This document shows positions 1 through 10,797 of a stretch of DNA of 56,106 bases, one piece after another. Positions within the stretch are counted from its first letter, which is position 1. The number at the start of each line of letters is the position of its first letter. The notes below the pieces were generated by a model that was not told where the DNA came from, did no database searches, and saw only the letters and a program-made list of their open reading frames with translations. The stretch comes from Vitrella brassicaformis (lineage: Eukaryota > Sar > Vitrellaceae), in assembly GCA_001179505.1 (NCBI GenBank), contig CDMY01000496.1, positions 1 to 56,106 of the forward strand, given 5' to 3'. A program made the translations under genes and the position numbers.

Positions 1-832
1 AGCTGACGTATGTAGTGATAACGCACGTCAATGTGTTTCGTTCTGTGACTGACTATCGGATTCTGTGCGCTCAGGATAGCTCCCCTATTATCAGCCATAA
101 GATATGCACTCCCAAACCGAACACCAAAAAGAGGTATGCCACGCAAAAATGACGCCAGATATACGAGGGCAGTGGCACATTCACTCATCTGTACGTATTC
201 AGCCTCCGTTGACGAAAGCGTCACCAGTGGCTGAGTCTTCGCACTCCAATACACAGGTCCACCACACACAAACACCACATGACCACCACTAGACTTGCGA
301 CCCACACAATCAGCCCAAGACGAGTCAGAGAAGGCAGTCAGATCAATCCGACCTTCCTTGCCTGGCTCAGCCTTGAACTCGATCCCCTTGTCTTTTGTCC
401 CACTCAGATAGCGAAGAACCCTCTTTGTTGCCTGCCAATGCCCAAAACCGGGCTCATGAGCATATCGTGCAAGCTCCTTGACCACATAGGCGATGTCCGG
501 GCGGCACGTGACTGAGCAGAACATCAATGCGCCAACGAGTTGCCGATAGGGGACCTTCTTCATCTTCGTCTTCTCTTCGTCCGTCTTCGGTGACATCTCA
601 GAGGTCAGTTGAATACCGGACGCACAAGGGAAATCCACTGGGTTCGCATTCTCCATGCTGAATCTCTTGAGCGTCTTGTCGATGTACTGTGGCTGTGTGA
701 TTTGCAGGGTCCTTTCTTGACGATCGCGGACGATCTTAAGGCCGAGAAAGACGTCAACCTCGCCCAGGTCCTTTCGGCTGCCGAACGACATGCGAATGGG
801 ATCAAAAGCGAGAGCATGCTGTCTAGTTTTGC
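1..832 (-). mobile_element. Ty1/copia retrotransposon fragment: end of reverse transcriptase plus RNase H
   Basis: Read on the reverse strand, one frame is open from about 832 to 1 and matches the pol C-terminus of Ty1/copia elements. In order it shows the late reverse transcriptase segment (GEVDVFLGLKIVRD, then TLQITQPQYIDKTLKRF), the connection (VPYRQLVGALMF, RPDIAYVV) and a full RNase H with its usual acidic residues in FSDSSWADC, SSTEAEYV, LMADNRGAI and the closing TKHIDVRYHYIR. No stop or frameshift is seen. The catalytic YxDD part of the transcriptase is absent, because the match ends at about 832 next to a short inverted repeat. The 3' side leaves the window, so an LTR there cannot be judged. 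It is a 5'-truncated copy. Family assignment is firm; activity is unlikely. Confidence 0.93.
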
Positions 833-852
833 TTAACCAAAACAGCTCTCGC
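808..852. repeat. Inverted repeat at the truncated edge of the copia fragment
   Basis: GCGAGAGC near 808 and GCTCTCGC ending near 852 are reverse complements around a loop of roughly 28 bases. The copia reading frame stops resembling reverse transcriptase here, so the hairpin marks the truncation point. It could be chance. Confidence 0.4.
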
Positions 853-1187
853 ATGCGCTGCCTACACGCATCGGAATTCCAGTGGGAAAAAACCCCGGTT
901 ATAAAATTCATATAGGGGATGATCGCAAAGCCGGTAGAGGCCGAATGAGCCCACGCGACAACAAATTCTGCTCGTTGGTCCGTGGTAGGTGCCGAACGGT
1001 TGTCCCACTGGGGTGCCGAGCTCGTTTGGGAGCGTCAACTTCAGAAGCGCGTGCCGACAGCACTTCATCTGCTACTATACCGTTGGTACTACAAGCTGGG
1101 TTGGAAGGAGGGGAAACGTTGGCGGGGAAAAAAACAACAGATGTCTGCTTTGCGTCCCCGTGGCCTTCTTTGCTTCTCTCTGGTCAG

Positions 1188-1396
1188 GCAACAGTGCCAA
1201 TTACTGCAACAACAGACTCTGTGATGACCTCAACACCGAGTGTGAAATATCCACGTCAAATGGGTTCACGCAGGGCCTCTGTAAGGCCGCCGTCAGGACG
1301 GCGGTTGCAGCGGTCAGGGCCACGGCCGACTTCTACCACAGTCGTGCGCAGCAAAGGCAGAGGGATCATGAGTGTTGCTGCCGAAGCAGCTGCTGA
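1188..1396 (+). CDS. Orphan 3' exon of a Cys-rich, probably secreted protein
   Basis: After a plausible acceptor (TGGTCAG at 1181-1187) an open frame runs to TGA at 1394-1396. It encodes a Cys-rich stretch (YCNNRLCDDLNTECEI, then GLCKA, ending ECCCRSSC). The spacing resembles the Cys-rich exons of the genes at 8962-9997 and 16179-16952. No convincing first exon or signal peptide was found upstream, where the copia fragment lies, so this may be the surviving end of a gene broken by that element. Alternatively the 5' exon is short and missed. Function unknown. Confidence 0.35.
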
Positions 1397-2176
1397 CTGC
1401 ACTCGTCTGCCTGTGATGTGTGCGTCACTGTTCTTTGATAAAGATACATGTGTGGTTGTTTGTGTGCTGCGTGTGTATGTGTGTGTGTGTCAAGAGCAGC
1501 CGGCCTGCCTCACTGCACGTTTGTGTGTCTGCACTGCATAGTCGACTGGCGTTTGGTGTGGTGTGTGCTGTGCTTTTCCTGTGTGACACCTTCATGTGAA
1601 TGACACCGGCGGGGAAGGGAACAGGGGCAGAGGAACACCGGGTTCATATCATGAGTGTGGTGTGTGTGCGTGTCGTGTGTGACTCCATGTGAATGACGCC
1701 GGGGGGCCGGTTTTGTTGTTTCTCTCTCTGTGTGTGTGTAGGAGTGTGTGTGTGGCTCGGCAGCCGTCGGTATCCATTAGGGACTCGTGTGGGTGAGTCG
1801 CTTGTCCACCGAGCCCTGACCTGATGTGACCTGACCTGAGTGCTCATTGTCTGAGTTGATGCTCTGATCTGGTTACTTTTTGTTGACAGCAAGTGACTGT
1901 GTGGATGTCGGTGTGTGCCGTGGCGGGACGGGGTGGGGTGGGGGATGAGACGGAATAAGAGACCGACGAGAGGCACATGCGTAAAGTACATCCATCACGT
2001 GACCTGTTGCCACTGACCACCCATCCACGTAAAGTACTCATGTGTGCCACACCATCCATCCATCCATAATGCCTAGCGTCGTGTCGACAGTCGGCCAAAC
2101 GGCGAGGAAATGCCTGTTCCTGTCTGTCTGTCCGTCTGTCTGTCTATCTGCCTCTGTTTTGCATGTTAATATTCCA
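1397..2176. other. Non-coding spacer rich in simple repeats
   Basis: TG/CA-rich sequence with TGTC runs near 2120-2150 and GATG/CATC runs near 2030-2065. I see no supported gene. Confidence 0.5.
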
Positions 2177-2490
2177 TTATTTGAATAATGACGTGGCCTC
2201 TGCGGCCACTGTCTCGGTGGCCCGCCCCTCCGCCATCATCGTCTTAATCACGTGCTTCTCAATGGTGATGGCGGGAGTGTGCGTCACGTCACTTGCGGCC
2301 ATCGGAGGCAGTGTCTTGGCCATGCTGCATGCACGACATACACAAGACAGCGCACAATACACACAATACACTTACGTCCATGTGTGTGTATGTGAGTGCG
2401 TACCGCTCGGCCATCTTTCCAAATACGTGGTGGCGAATCGCACTTTCGGCTGGCCGGCCCCGCCCGCACCGCATACACTTCCTACCTCTC
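2177..2490 (-). CDS. Last two exons of an unrecognised reverse-strand gene
   Basis: The terminal exon (2324 to 2177) follows the acceptor GCATGCAG and reads MAKTLPPMAASDVTHTP, then ITIEKHVIKTMMAEGR, ending SLFK and TAA. The exon before it ends at 2404 with a GTACGC donor and reads KCMRCGRG, then ESAIRHHVFGKMAER. The two join in phase (2 bases plus 148). CxxC in the upstream exon could bind metal. Earlier exons are probably among those at 2,900-5,000, but I could not connect them. No family recognised. Confidence 0.45.
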
Positions 2491-2517
2491 ACTACTCGCT
2501 GTGGTGAGTCTCGTCAG

Positions 2518-2645
2518 CTAGCAACGCCACAACAGGCAACCTACACCCAACACGCACACACACAGAAACAACACCCAGCCACCCATCCATCCATCCATCC
2601 ATCCGTCCATCTGCTCCCTGCCTCCCTCACTCCCTCTCTGCCACT
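2518..2645. repeat. CATC tetranucleotide run in CA-rich spacer
   Basis: CCAT/CATC repeats around 2580-2610 within CA-rich sequence. No coding signal beyond shadow frames. Confidence 0.7.
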
Positions 2646-2967
2646 CTCTCTCTGTTGCGTGCGTCTGTTCGTGCTTCTGATGGCGATGGAGACATGGCGG
2701 TGCATGGTTCTGTTGCCGGGCTGCCAGTCCAACACACGTGCCACCGAGAGAAGGTAGAGCCCCCCTCGTGCCGCTTCGCCTCATCGGGGATCCGCGTCGA
2801 CTTTTCTTGATCGGCCGGATCTGCTTGTCGATGAAGCCATCGCTGACACATAAGACACATGAACCTTTCTGCAGACAGAGAATGGCCTTCTGTGTCCCAA
2901 AGTGCTGTTCTCTTCTCTCTTGTACATCTCCAGGCAGGTCCGAGACGATAGCGAGAAGAGACATGAA

Positions 2968-2980
2968 GATATAAAATGTA
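2968..2980 (+). repeat. Copy 1 of the GATATAAAATGTA repeat
   Basis: Exact 13-mer also found at 4477-4489 and 6532-6544, each followed by a partly conserved CA-x-CGAT-like tail. On the reverse strand it sits in open frames that read TFYI or LHFIS. Confidence 0.6.
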
Positions 2981-3079
2981 GGCAGTGATATTGGGGGCTC
3001 AGCTATGGCGGGCGGAAGGGCGAGTGGGCGTTCACACACGCGCACACACCTGCGGAGAAATAAACGCACCGATGTGTTC

Positions 3080-4980
3080 AGCGGTTATGCAGACCATAAG
3101 GACATAAACCGGTGTGCACAAGTTGGCGGGGCGTTACCTGTATGAGTGCATTGGAGTCGGGACTCCTGAGGGAGATGCCATACGTGGCCTTGAACTTGCG
3201 CAGCAGTGACAGAGCCCCCATGTACATGCGACCCCTACACACGCCAACAATACAACAATACGCATGTACGGTTGGGTGGATGGATGGATCATTCGTGCGC
3301 CTTGTGTCACTCACTGACTTGGTGAGTAGTTTGATCATGATGGCTAGTGTGCATCCGGACGGCGTCTCCCTGCTCGTGGTCTGGCGCGGGCGAGGCCGAG
3401 TCGGATGGGTGGGCCTGCGGTGCGACCGTGTGGTCGCCCTCCTCCGCCAAGACATCGGCTGTTGGGGGCGGCAGGGCAATCTCATTGTCGCCACGATCGC
3501 CTCCGGCAGCCGTAGCATCAGCAGCCGGCACGGGCGACACAGCCGCATGCGCCACCACCCTGGCTGCCGTGTGCTGGCCCTTGGTTGTGTGTGTCTGCGG
3601 ATGAGGATAGCGGCGGCCCCCGATGCACTCGTATGTGGCCGATCTTTGCCGATTGAATGCTTGGAGCCCCTCGTACACCTGCCGTGGCGTGAGGCGGTAG
3701 AGGACGGAGCTGCGACGGGCTGAGAATGGCAGCTGGGGAGACGTGCTTGGCGGCAAGGGCTGCGCTGCATCGGAGGGTGACGACACGGCGGACACGCTGT
3801 GACCCATGTTGCTCGTCAATCTCGCCAGCCGAGGAACTGGATAAACATACATGAATACGTGCAGAAAGATAAGGCGGGCGTCTGCCATGTTGTGAGGGTC
3901 CCTTCACTAGCGTACGTACTTGTGTGAGCGTCGCTGTGGTCGATGGCCTCGACAGCTGGGTCGGTTGTCTTGGTGGTCACGTTGGCCGCTTGCGACGCTG
4001 CTGCCGCCTGGGTGGTGTCTAGGGTGGGGGTAGCTGTCGACGACGTGCACTGGTTGTGCCTGGCGTCGTTGGCCGTCTCCCACAGCATCCGCCAGTGTGA
4101 GGTAAGGCTGGTGCTGAACTGAGTCACGCCCTGAGTGGAGGCCCGTCCGGTGTCTGCATGCAGCCCAGACATACAAAAGACAACACTAGGTTTGGATGTA
4201 TGCATTTCTAATGGCTGACTGACTGACTTACCGAACAGGCAGTGGGTGCGGCCCGGTCCTCGTCACTCTCCTCAGCATGCCCCCGCCAATACGCTGCATA
4301 TCACACACACAAAACAAAACAAACAGGCGATGTATTCGCAAAAAATCACTCATTCATACACGCCTTCGTATCACAGCATCTAACACCTGGCTGTGCTCTC
4401 ATTTGGTCACCTCTACATGCACGAGTGGTCCTCTGCAGATTCCAGTGCGTCCTCAAACAAAACATGAATCGGCCGGGATATAAAATGTACGCAGCGATGA
4501 AAGGCCGCACTGAAAGAGAACAGAAGGGAACATCGACTCTCAGTCCATGTGCATCTCTCTTTCTCTCTTCACCTGTGCACGTAGCATGTCTCCTATTGCA
4601 TGTCTCCTATTGCATCAAGGAAGTCCTCGATGACCCAGACCGCCTCGCCCATGTCGTAGAGCGTCGGGATAAGCCGTGGCAGCCGGATGACAATCGTGTC
4701 TTACTGCTGATGGGAGAAGAAGCGGTCGAATGAGCCTGCCGGCTGAGTGCGGTCGTCAGGGAGCCTCACTCAGGACTCCTTCGCCCTTCACCTCCATGGC
4801 TTGACCCTCGTAATGACAGTCCGCACCACCAGCAGCGTAGAGAGCCTTCCCCCCTCCGCAAAGAGACCAGCGGCAGAGTGTCCGAAGCCCTCCACAGACG
4901 TGGCTCCTCCTCAGACTGGCTGGTCTTGCTGCTGCTGTCTCTGTTGTTGTTTGCTCGTCGGCTAACCACCACAAACCCCC
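3080..4980 (-). CDS. Unresolved multi-exon reverse-strand gene
   Basis: Several reverse-strand segments look like real exons but could not be joined with consistent phase. About 4,705-4,602 reads IVIRLPRLIPTLYDMGEAVW then VIEDFLDAIGDM. About 4,160-3,920 follows an acceptor CATGCAG and contains FSTSLTSHWRMLWETANDAR. About 3,838-3,310 follows TTATCCAG and contains LYRLTPRQVYEGLQAFNRQR. A short exon lies near 4,300-4,240 (GGTAAGTC donor). About 4,970-4,760 is open and Ser/Arg-rich. These may belong with the terminal exons at 2177-2490. No recognised domain. Individual exons are moderately likely; the gene as a unit is uncertain. Confidence 0.35.
4477..4489 (+). repeat. Copy 2 of the GATATAAAATGTA repeat
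   Basis: Second exact copy. Here the similarity extends downstream (CGCAGCGATGAAAGGCCGCA), matching copy 3 better than copy 1. Confidence 0.6.
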
Positions 4981-4989
4981 CGTCGACCT

Positions 4990-6265
4990 GTCGCCCCTGT
5001 CAAGGCAGCTGACCGATAGGCAGGGCCACTAGACTGACTCGCTGCCTGTTCGTTTAAGTAGCGACGCACACACACATGGACCCAACATGAATCAACGATA
5101 TATATGGACTGACTCATCACCTTTGTACTCACTAACCTGATTTGGCCTCTTACATGTATGTCATCCTTCTTGGGCCCCTTTTATGGCCGACTTAAGTAGA
5201 TCGCCCTGGACCCACCGGATGTGTGTTTTACGGACCTACTTCGCTCTCTCACGCACATTCTACCATGTGTCGTTTGAGAGCGAGTGGCCGCAATTCGCAC
5301 CGTCCAGAGGGACTGCCAACCCACCAAATCGGTATGCCTAGACCATGGCACACATTTCATGCTTTCACCCGTTTCTGTGTGTTCACTTTTTCCTTGGCAG
5401 TGGGAAGGCACGTTCACGCGGTGCATGTCATCTGACTTGGTGTCGGTACACTCCCTCGAGGTGCACCACACACACACCGTCACTGTCGTTGCCTGCATCT
5501 GTCCAGATCTATCATTCTTGTGTCCGTTCAGTAACTGAGGTTGTTCGTGTCGGTTTTGGACACACCACACGGCGGTACCTGCTGTGGCTGTCTCACAGGA
5601 CAGACCACACACCGCCTGGGTACGCAACACGTCTATCTCACCTCACACACCCACATATCACCCTCTCTCTCTCTCTATGGGTGTGTTGTTGTTCAGCGTG
5701 TCTTGGTTGTCGTGTTTGGGTACCTGTTGTGTCGGTATCACTTCGGTCCGCACACACCCTAACCACGGTACACAACCCACCACATTCTCACTCACCACCA
5801 CGCCTCTGTCTTACGGCTCTGTGGCTCATGTCGCTGTGTTGTGTTGTGTGGTCTTGGTGTAGGTTAGGTTGTGTGATTGTGTGGTTGGCAAACGGTGGAC
5901 TGTGAGCTGTGCTTCACTACCTCCATCCGCCGTTTGACCTGGGTACGCCATGCTCACCACTCTCACCCCCAACACACACACGCGTGGTGCATGCACGTAT
6001 GGACCCTGTCGGTTGGTGTGTGTGTGTGATGTGTTCGTGTGGACCTCAGTGCGTTTTGTATTCGATTCACATCAACCAGCGCGTACACCCCGAGACTCTC
6101 GTGTCACTACCAACGTCGACCAACGTCTCTCCCACGGCATTCACGTCATCCACGCACAGCCCCACCCCCTGTCTTGAATCATGCAGTCACAAATGTACGC
6201 TTCTCCACCACACCATCCACAGCCGCATCTCGTCCCTCCCTGCGATGCACAACGTCCCCCGCCCC
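4990..6265. other. Spacer without a supported gene
   Basis: About 1.3 kb with many CA and GTGT tracts and only short frames on both strands. I found no splice-consistent coding signal. Confidence 0.4.
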
Positions 6266-7279
6266 TCAGTGGGCGTATGTCGATGCGATCAGGGCGTGCA
6301 CTTCGTCGATGAGAGGCTGCAGGCTGATGTTGGCTGGGCGGTCGGCGAGGGAGGGAATGAATTGCAGGCATGAGAGGGCGGTGGACAGGACCCCTTGAGC
6401 GAGACACGGCCTTCAATACAGAATGTACGCAGCCATATGCACAGAGACACAGTGGGAGATGAGCGGACGGATCGATCAGCTTGCTTTGATGCTTACGTTG
6501 GGTCGCGGGCAAAGAGACAAGAGGTCGACAGGATATAAAATGTAGACACCGATTGAAGGCCTGCACACAACACGCCACAGACACCCAAATGGTTACGGGT
6601 GAATGCGTCGGGTATTGGTTGTCTACCTGCCAGGGCATTGGCTTGCCGTAGTTGCGTTGGTACACCGCAAGGGCGGCTGCCGGCTGCAGCTGGTGTTTGC
6701 TGGCCAGATCGTGGCCGTGAAACTCTGCATAGAGAGAAACAGAGATAGCGATTACGCTGTGTATGTTTTGCTTACTTAGCAATTGGACGAGTTGACATGC
6801 GCGTGAAGACGTCCCTGCCACTGTCCCGTCACGGAGGCAGGGCTCCCCACGGCCGCAGGCGCCAGCTGTGCTGCCGCGTAGTGCACATGATGGAAGACGG
6901 GTGGTGATTGCAGCGGCAGCTGGGGTCCGATGAGCGGCACGGCCGGAGGAGGAATTTCCTTACCACCCCGCCCACCGAAGGACTCGATGAAGGTCTTGAT
7001 ACACGGCGGGTAGCAGCCCTTGAATGGGTTCTTTCGCTGAGGCGGGAACATGTGCCGGGGTGGTGGCGATGGGGCTGCCTCTCGGTGCTTGGCGGCCGAC
7101 GTAAGCAGTGGCCTTCGGGGCATTGGCGGGAGGGTCGGCCACGGGGGCATACTCGGCACGGCATTGGGATGAAATGGCGGCGGATGATGATGGACGGGTG
7201 CCGCTCCTGCGTGGACATGAGGTCCACAGTGCCAATTCGGCATCAATGGCGCTTGCGCGACTAGTATGCTCGGCGGCAT
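6266..7279 (-). CDS. Unrecognised protein with a Pro-rich N-terminus
   Basis: The likely first exon starts at 7279 (MPPSILVAQAPLMPNW) and is rich in Pro and His. It contains KGCYPPCIKTFIESFGG. A second exon at about 6,727-6,632, after acceptor CTATGCAG, is open in all three frames; one reads EFHGHDLASKHQLQ then VYQRNYGKPMPW. A small exon at about 6,561-6,498 carries a copy of the GATATAAAATGTA repeat on its other strand. The final exon reads VLSTALSCLQFIPSLADRP then LQPLIDEVHALIASTYAH and ends with TGA at 6266. Frame choice for the two middle exons is ambiguous. No family recognised; the last exon and the first exon are the best supported. Confidence 0.45.
6532..6544 (+). repeat. Copy 3 of the GATATAAAATGTA repeat
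   Basis: Third exact copy, inside a probable small exon of the reverse-strand gene 6266-7279. A weaker relative (ACAGAATGTACGCAGCC) lies near 6420. Confidence 0.6.
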
Positions 7280-7539
7280 GCTGTTGTTGTCTCCTCTTCC
7301 TCAGCGGTGACGGGATGGTAGCGAAGGGCGCTGTCACACGTCAAAGAAGCTCTCGTTCGGGGAGCCTGCACCGATCCGCACACACAATCCACACAGGGTG
7401 CAGATAACAACGAGACGACTACACTCTCCTACCGACCCTTCTCCATCTCGACGCTCGGCGGCCACTCACTCGCTGAGCTCTTCCTGTATTCCCCTTGTCC
7501 TTACTGTGGCGTCTCGCTCTTGTCGGCTTGGTCCGTGTC

Positions 7540-7739
7540 AGACCGGGAAGTGTTGAATGTAGCAGCCTTGGCAAAAACGACACGGCCAACACCAGATTCT
7601 GTGCACAACCAGTACACAGAGAGTGACGGACCAAGTTTGTCATCTGAAGGCAGAAGAAGCAGCAGTCCTCAGATAAGCCTTCCTCTTCATAGCCTCGGAC
7701 AAGTCTGATGGCATCCCAAAGGAGCACTTCTTTCATCAT
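7540..7739 (-). CDS. Possible small Cys-rich exon or gene
   Basis: Reverse-strand frame beginning at the ATG at 7739 (or 7736) reads MMKEVLLWDAIRLVRGYEEE, followed by a CCxxC...CxxC pattern (CCFFCLQ, then SLCTGCAQNL) that could bind zinc. A donor-like GTGTTGG follows NL. The frame then degrades into Arg-rich sequence to a stop at 7419. Whether this is a complete small protein or a first exon is unclear. Confidence 0.3.
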
Positions 7740-7762
7740 CGTGTGTACCCGGGGCCCGGACA

Positions 7763-8650
7763 TGTACCTCGGGGACGGTCCGAGTGGCTGGAAGGCGGGA
7801 TTCTGGCTGAGTGGGCTAGAGGAGAGGGGGCTGCGTGGGCCTCGGGCAGGTTTCCACCGAAAGGTGAGAAGAAACCAAGGAGCTACCCGGCCAGCAGTGA
7901 GAATGAGAAGGCTCCGTTTGTTGTTAATTTTTCCGAAGGTCTCGAGACTGCCGCGATTCTCGCCGCGCCCACTTCGGCGGCTTTTTCACTCCCGCCGACC
8001 ATATTTGACACGGTTGTGGCGGATCCAGCGCAAGCCAGCCACTGGATAGATGCGGGGTAATAGATGCCAAGCCCGTGCCGCATCTGTCTCGTCTGTCTTT
8101 CCGTCGGAGTGACTGGCTGTTGCTTTTGAGCGGGTCGATTATCCTCACGTCTGGCTGCTTGTGTGTGATCGTACGGTGAAAGCTGTGTGTCCGTCGGGTG
8201 AATAGACTGGGACAGACAGATCCATTGTTGAACCATCGTGTTCACACACATACACACTGGCAGGACCTAAACCCCACCCACACGCTATCCACAGCGACAA
8301 ATGGTGTTACTTACACAGTACGCCAATCCACCACACTACGCCATGCCATATCACGCCACATCAATCTCTCTTTGAGAGCAAACAATATCGACACACACAT
8401 GCACCCGCCCCACTCAGACCAGGTCAATCAGGTCAGACCAGGTACATCTCAGCACATTCAGGGCACTACCCAACACTCAACACTCAACACGCACCACACG
8501 CACTGCACAACAACAAAGGCATGCAAGCATCGAGGTCAGATGAATGGCCCCCCTCGTGTGATTGGCGTGTGCGCCTGGTGGGCATGAATGCAACACCACG
8601 CCACCCCAGCCACACCTCATGCAGCTCTCAAATGCATTACTTGAGATTGC

Positions 8651-8681
<31 letters not shown>

Positions 8682-8960
8682 GAACCACTCTGTGTTAGAC
8701 TGCAAAACCAACAACAGCCACTGTACACTCACTGCATGTACGAGCCACCACTCATGCAGGCAGGCGTCTCCGCCCCCTCTCCTTATTTATTCACACAGGA
8801 CAGTACAGTCACAACGCACAATGCATGAGACACTAGCCGTGGGAAGGAAGGACACACGACACACGACAAACGGCTGTGCAAACTCTGTGAACGCACACGA
8901 CAGTACGACATGTCGTCGTATCTGTGTGGTCAGGGCGCCCCTCCCAGCAATGGAAGGCTA
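7763..8960. other. Spacer with weak open frames and a GACA repeat
   Basis: A plus-strand open frame at 7743-8060 and its antisense frame both look weakly protein-like, but neither has splice or homology support. CAGA/GACA tandem repeat at about 8650-8682. The rest is CA-rich. Confidence 0.4.
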
Positions 8961-8961
8961 C

Positions 8962-9997
8962 TCACACTTGCGGCCCCTCTGACATTGCGACAGCCTGAAG
9001 GAGTCACACATACAGACATTGACACATGTGTCGATGCGTCAGACGGACAGCGCGTGTTCGTCCACTTACATCATTCGCAGTGTCGTCTGTGTTGGCGTCA
9101 ATACTCTTGTCCACCCAAAGTAGCCGTGCCTGCAGTCCTCCGTTTGTGCTTGCACTCGCCCTAATCGCGATGGTGGCCACAAGGACGATCGCCATGGCGG
9201 CCACCATGACTATCACGGAGGCGGTCACATAATGGTAGTAGTAGAAATGGTCGTCAACGAACTCGTCATCAGGGTCCTCGACGTGGCCGTTGTCATGACG
9301 GTCATCGCCATGGTGCTCGTTGTCATCGCCATGGTGCTCGTTGTGAGGCTCCTCGTGATAATCGTGCTCGTGAGGATGCTCGTGGGGATGGTCATGGTGG
9401 TCCCTCTCCTTGCCTGCACACACCACACAAAGCAGCGCGCACAGTGGGCACATTGCCCCCTCCCTGATCACGTGTATGTGTTAGGCTTACAGATGCCGTG
9501 TTTGTCAAAGGGGCGTGTTCTCATGCAGTAGTGCGAGTGGCAGTCGGTGTGGTCCCGGCACTCATGGCCGTGTCGCTGCAGATCACCAGCCGCCCGGCAC
9601 CCACCGTTCACACAACTGCATGGATCAAGAAAACACATGCAGACACAACCATCAACAAATGCATACCATTGCTCTCCCTCCCGTCCGTTGCTTACTTGTG
9701 TGAGCAGCACTGAGAGTCCCACTTGCACTGTCTGGTCGAATAGTCCGCCAAGCACAACTGTGGCTTCAGGCCACGAAGGCCGCCCGACGACTGCAAAGGC
9801 TCAGCCACCTGCTCATCCCCCAGGACGTCCTCATCTCGCTGCAGCTGGTCACCCACAGTTGTTAGACCATCGTCGGCAGCTCCATCAACAGCAGCAGGAG
9901 GGGCAGTGGTGGTGTGGGCCATGGTGGCTGAGGGCATCCACGCCGCCACCAGCAGAGCGGCGAGGGCCAATAGCTTCAGGCGCGAGAAGAGAGCCAT
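8962..9997 (-). CDS. Secreted or type I membrane Cys-rich protein with His/Asp-rich stalk
   Basis: Four exons, complement of 8962-8994, 9070-9413, 9491-9615 and 9696-9997, close in phase to give 267 residues. The start at 9997 gives a clear signal peptide (MALFSRLKLLALAALLVAAW, cleavage near ATMA). Then come an acidic spacer and a Cys-rich segment of about residues 82-145 (QLCLADYSTRQC, QCCSHNC, GGCRAAG, HECRDHTDCHSHYC, GICK) with the spacing of small disulfide domains. Next is a His/Asp/Glu-rich stretch with a duplicated NEHHGDD unit, and one hydrophobic segment (YVTASVIVMVAAMAIVLVAT), then a short acidic tail. The layout implies an extracellular disulfide domain anchored by one helix; the His-rich stalk could bind metal. 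The exact family is not recognised. The small gene at 16179-16952 has a related Cys pattern. Confidence 0.78.
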
Positions 9998-10153
9998 GAT
10001 GGATGCTGACGGGTTGCAATCGATTAGCAAGCTAGATGCAGCTAGTGCGCGTGATAACGTTCCTGCCGACAGACGTGGCGAAGAGAGTCGACGACGTGGA
10101 AGTCGCTGAGAAGTCGAAGTGCTCTTCAGATGTGATGAAGGTGGGATCTGAAG

Positions 10154-10533
10154 ACCTGGTCTCAAGCCGAGACAAGGAGAGAAAGGGGAGGGGNNNNNNN
10201 NNNNNNNNNNNNNNNNNNNNNNNNNNNNNNNNNNNNNNNNNNNNNNNNNNNNNNNNNNNNNNNNNNNNNNNNNNNNNNNNNNNNNNNNNNNNNNNNNNNN
10301 NNNNNNNNNNNNNNNNNNNNNNNNNNNNNNNNNNNNNNNNNNNNNNNNNNNNNNNNNNNNNNNNNNNNNNNNNNNNNNNNNNNNNNNNNNNNNNNNNNNN
10401 NNNNNNNNNNNNNNNNNNNNNNNNNNNNNNNNNNNNNNNNNNNNNNNNNNNNNNNNNNNNNNNNNNNNNNNNNNNNNNNNNNNNNNNNNNNNNACCTGGT
10501 CTCAAGCCGAGACAAGGAGAGAAAGGGGAGGGG
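10154..10533. other. Assembly gap of 300 N flanked by an identical 40-bp sequence
   Basis: N fills 10194-10493, exactly 300 positions. The 40 bases before the gap (10154-10193, starting ACCTGGTCTC) recur immediately after it (10494-10533). Either the two contig ends overlap and the gap is an artefact, or a tandem repeat collapsed. G-rich tracts follow at 10526-10560. Confidence 0.9.
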
Positions 10534-10585
10534 GGGAGGGGGGAGGGGGGAGAGGGGAGGAGAAAACGGCCATGTAACGGTAGCA

Positions 10586-10593
10586 TGCGAGCT
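10586..10593 (+). promoter_or_regulatory. TGCGAGCT promoter octamer
   Basis: Lies 75 bases upstream of the ATG at 10669. The same octamer occurs in all five divergent-gene spacers of the window. Confidence 0.5.
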
Positions 10594-10668
10594 TACATGC
10601 TCAAAGCAGTCACTTTCTGACATCTCCCCAACGTGCCATATTCGCTGCGCGCAACCAGCAGTACTGTG

Positions 10669-10797
10669 ATGAGGGGACTCAGAGGGCTGCGTTGGAAGCC
10701 TGGCTACTCGCGACTTGCGCATCGTAATAAGCTCTCTCGGCGGCCGTGGAAGAAGCGCCTTGCTTTAAAGCATAGTGTTTTTGCTTGGAGAGTGTGA
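10669..10797 (+). CDS. Small very basic protein, possibly spliced further
   Basis: ATG at 10669 opens a 42-codon frame to TGA at 10795-10797 that is Arg/Lys/Trp-rich (LRWKPGYSRLAHR, RRPWKKRLALKH). Small basic proteins of this kind are often organelle ribosomal proteins, but I do not recognise a specific family. An alternative is splicing at the GTGTGA donor near 10795 to an exon at 10925 (TSGRSLAHTRDGEGEAV) and then one at about 11033 (GKVSTES, stop), which keeps phase and would give 65 residues. The TGCGAGCT element just upstream supports a real gene. Confidence 0.4.
   Translation: MRGLRGLRWKPGYSRLAHRNKLSRRPWKKRLALKHSVFAWRV

Noticed and set aside
7743-8060. 105-codon plus-strand frame with some protein-like composition
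   Set aside because: Equally good antisense frame, no splice partners, no motif, and no promoter octamer.
8650-8682. Tandem GACA units as a possible CRISPR array
   Set aside because: Pure tetranucleotide repeat without spacers, in a eukaryotic genome.
10526-10560. G-quadruplex regulatory element
   Set aside because: The G runs could form one, but they abut the assembly gap with duplicated flanks, so the sequence itself is doubtful.
10032-10722. Open frames spanning the first gap on both strands
   Set aside because: Most of their length is N; no coding evidence in the flanks.
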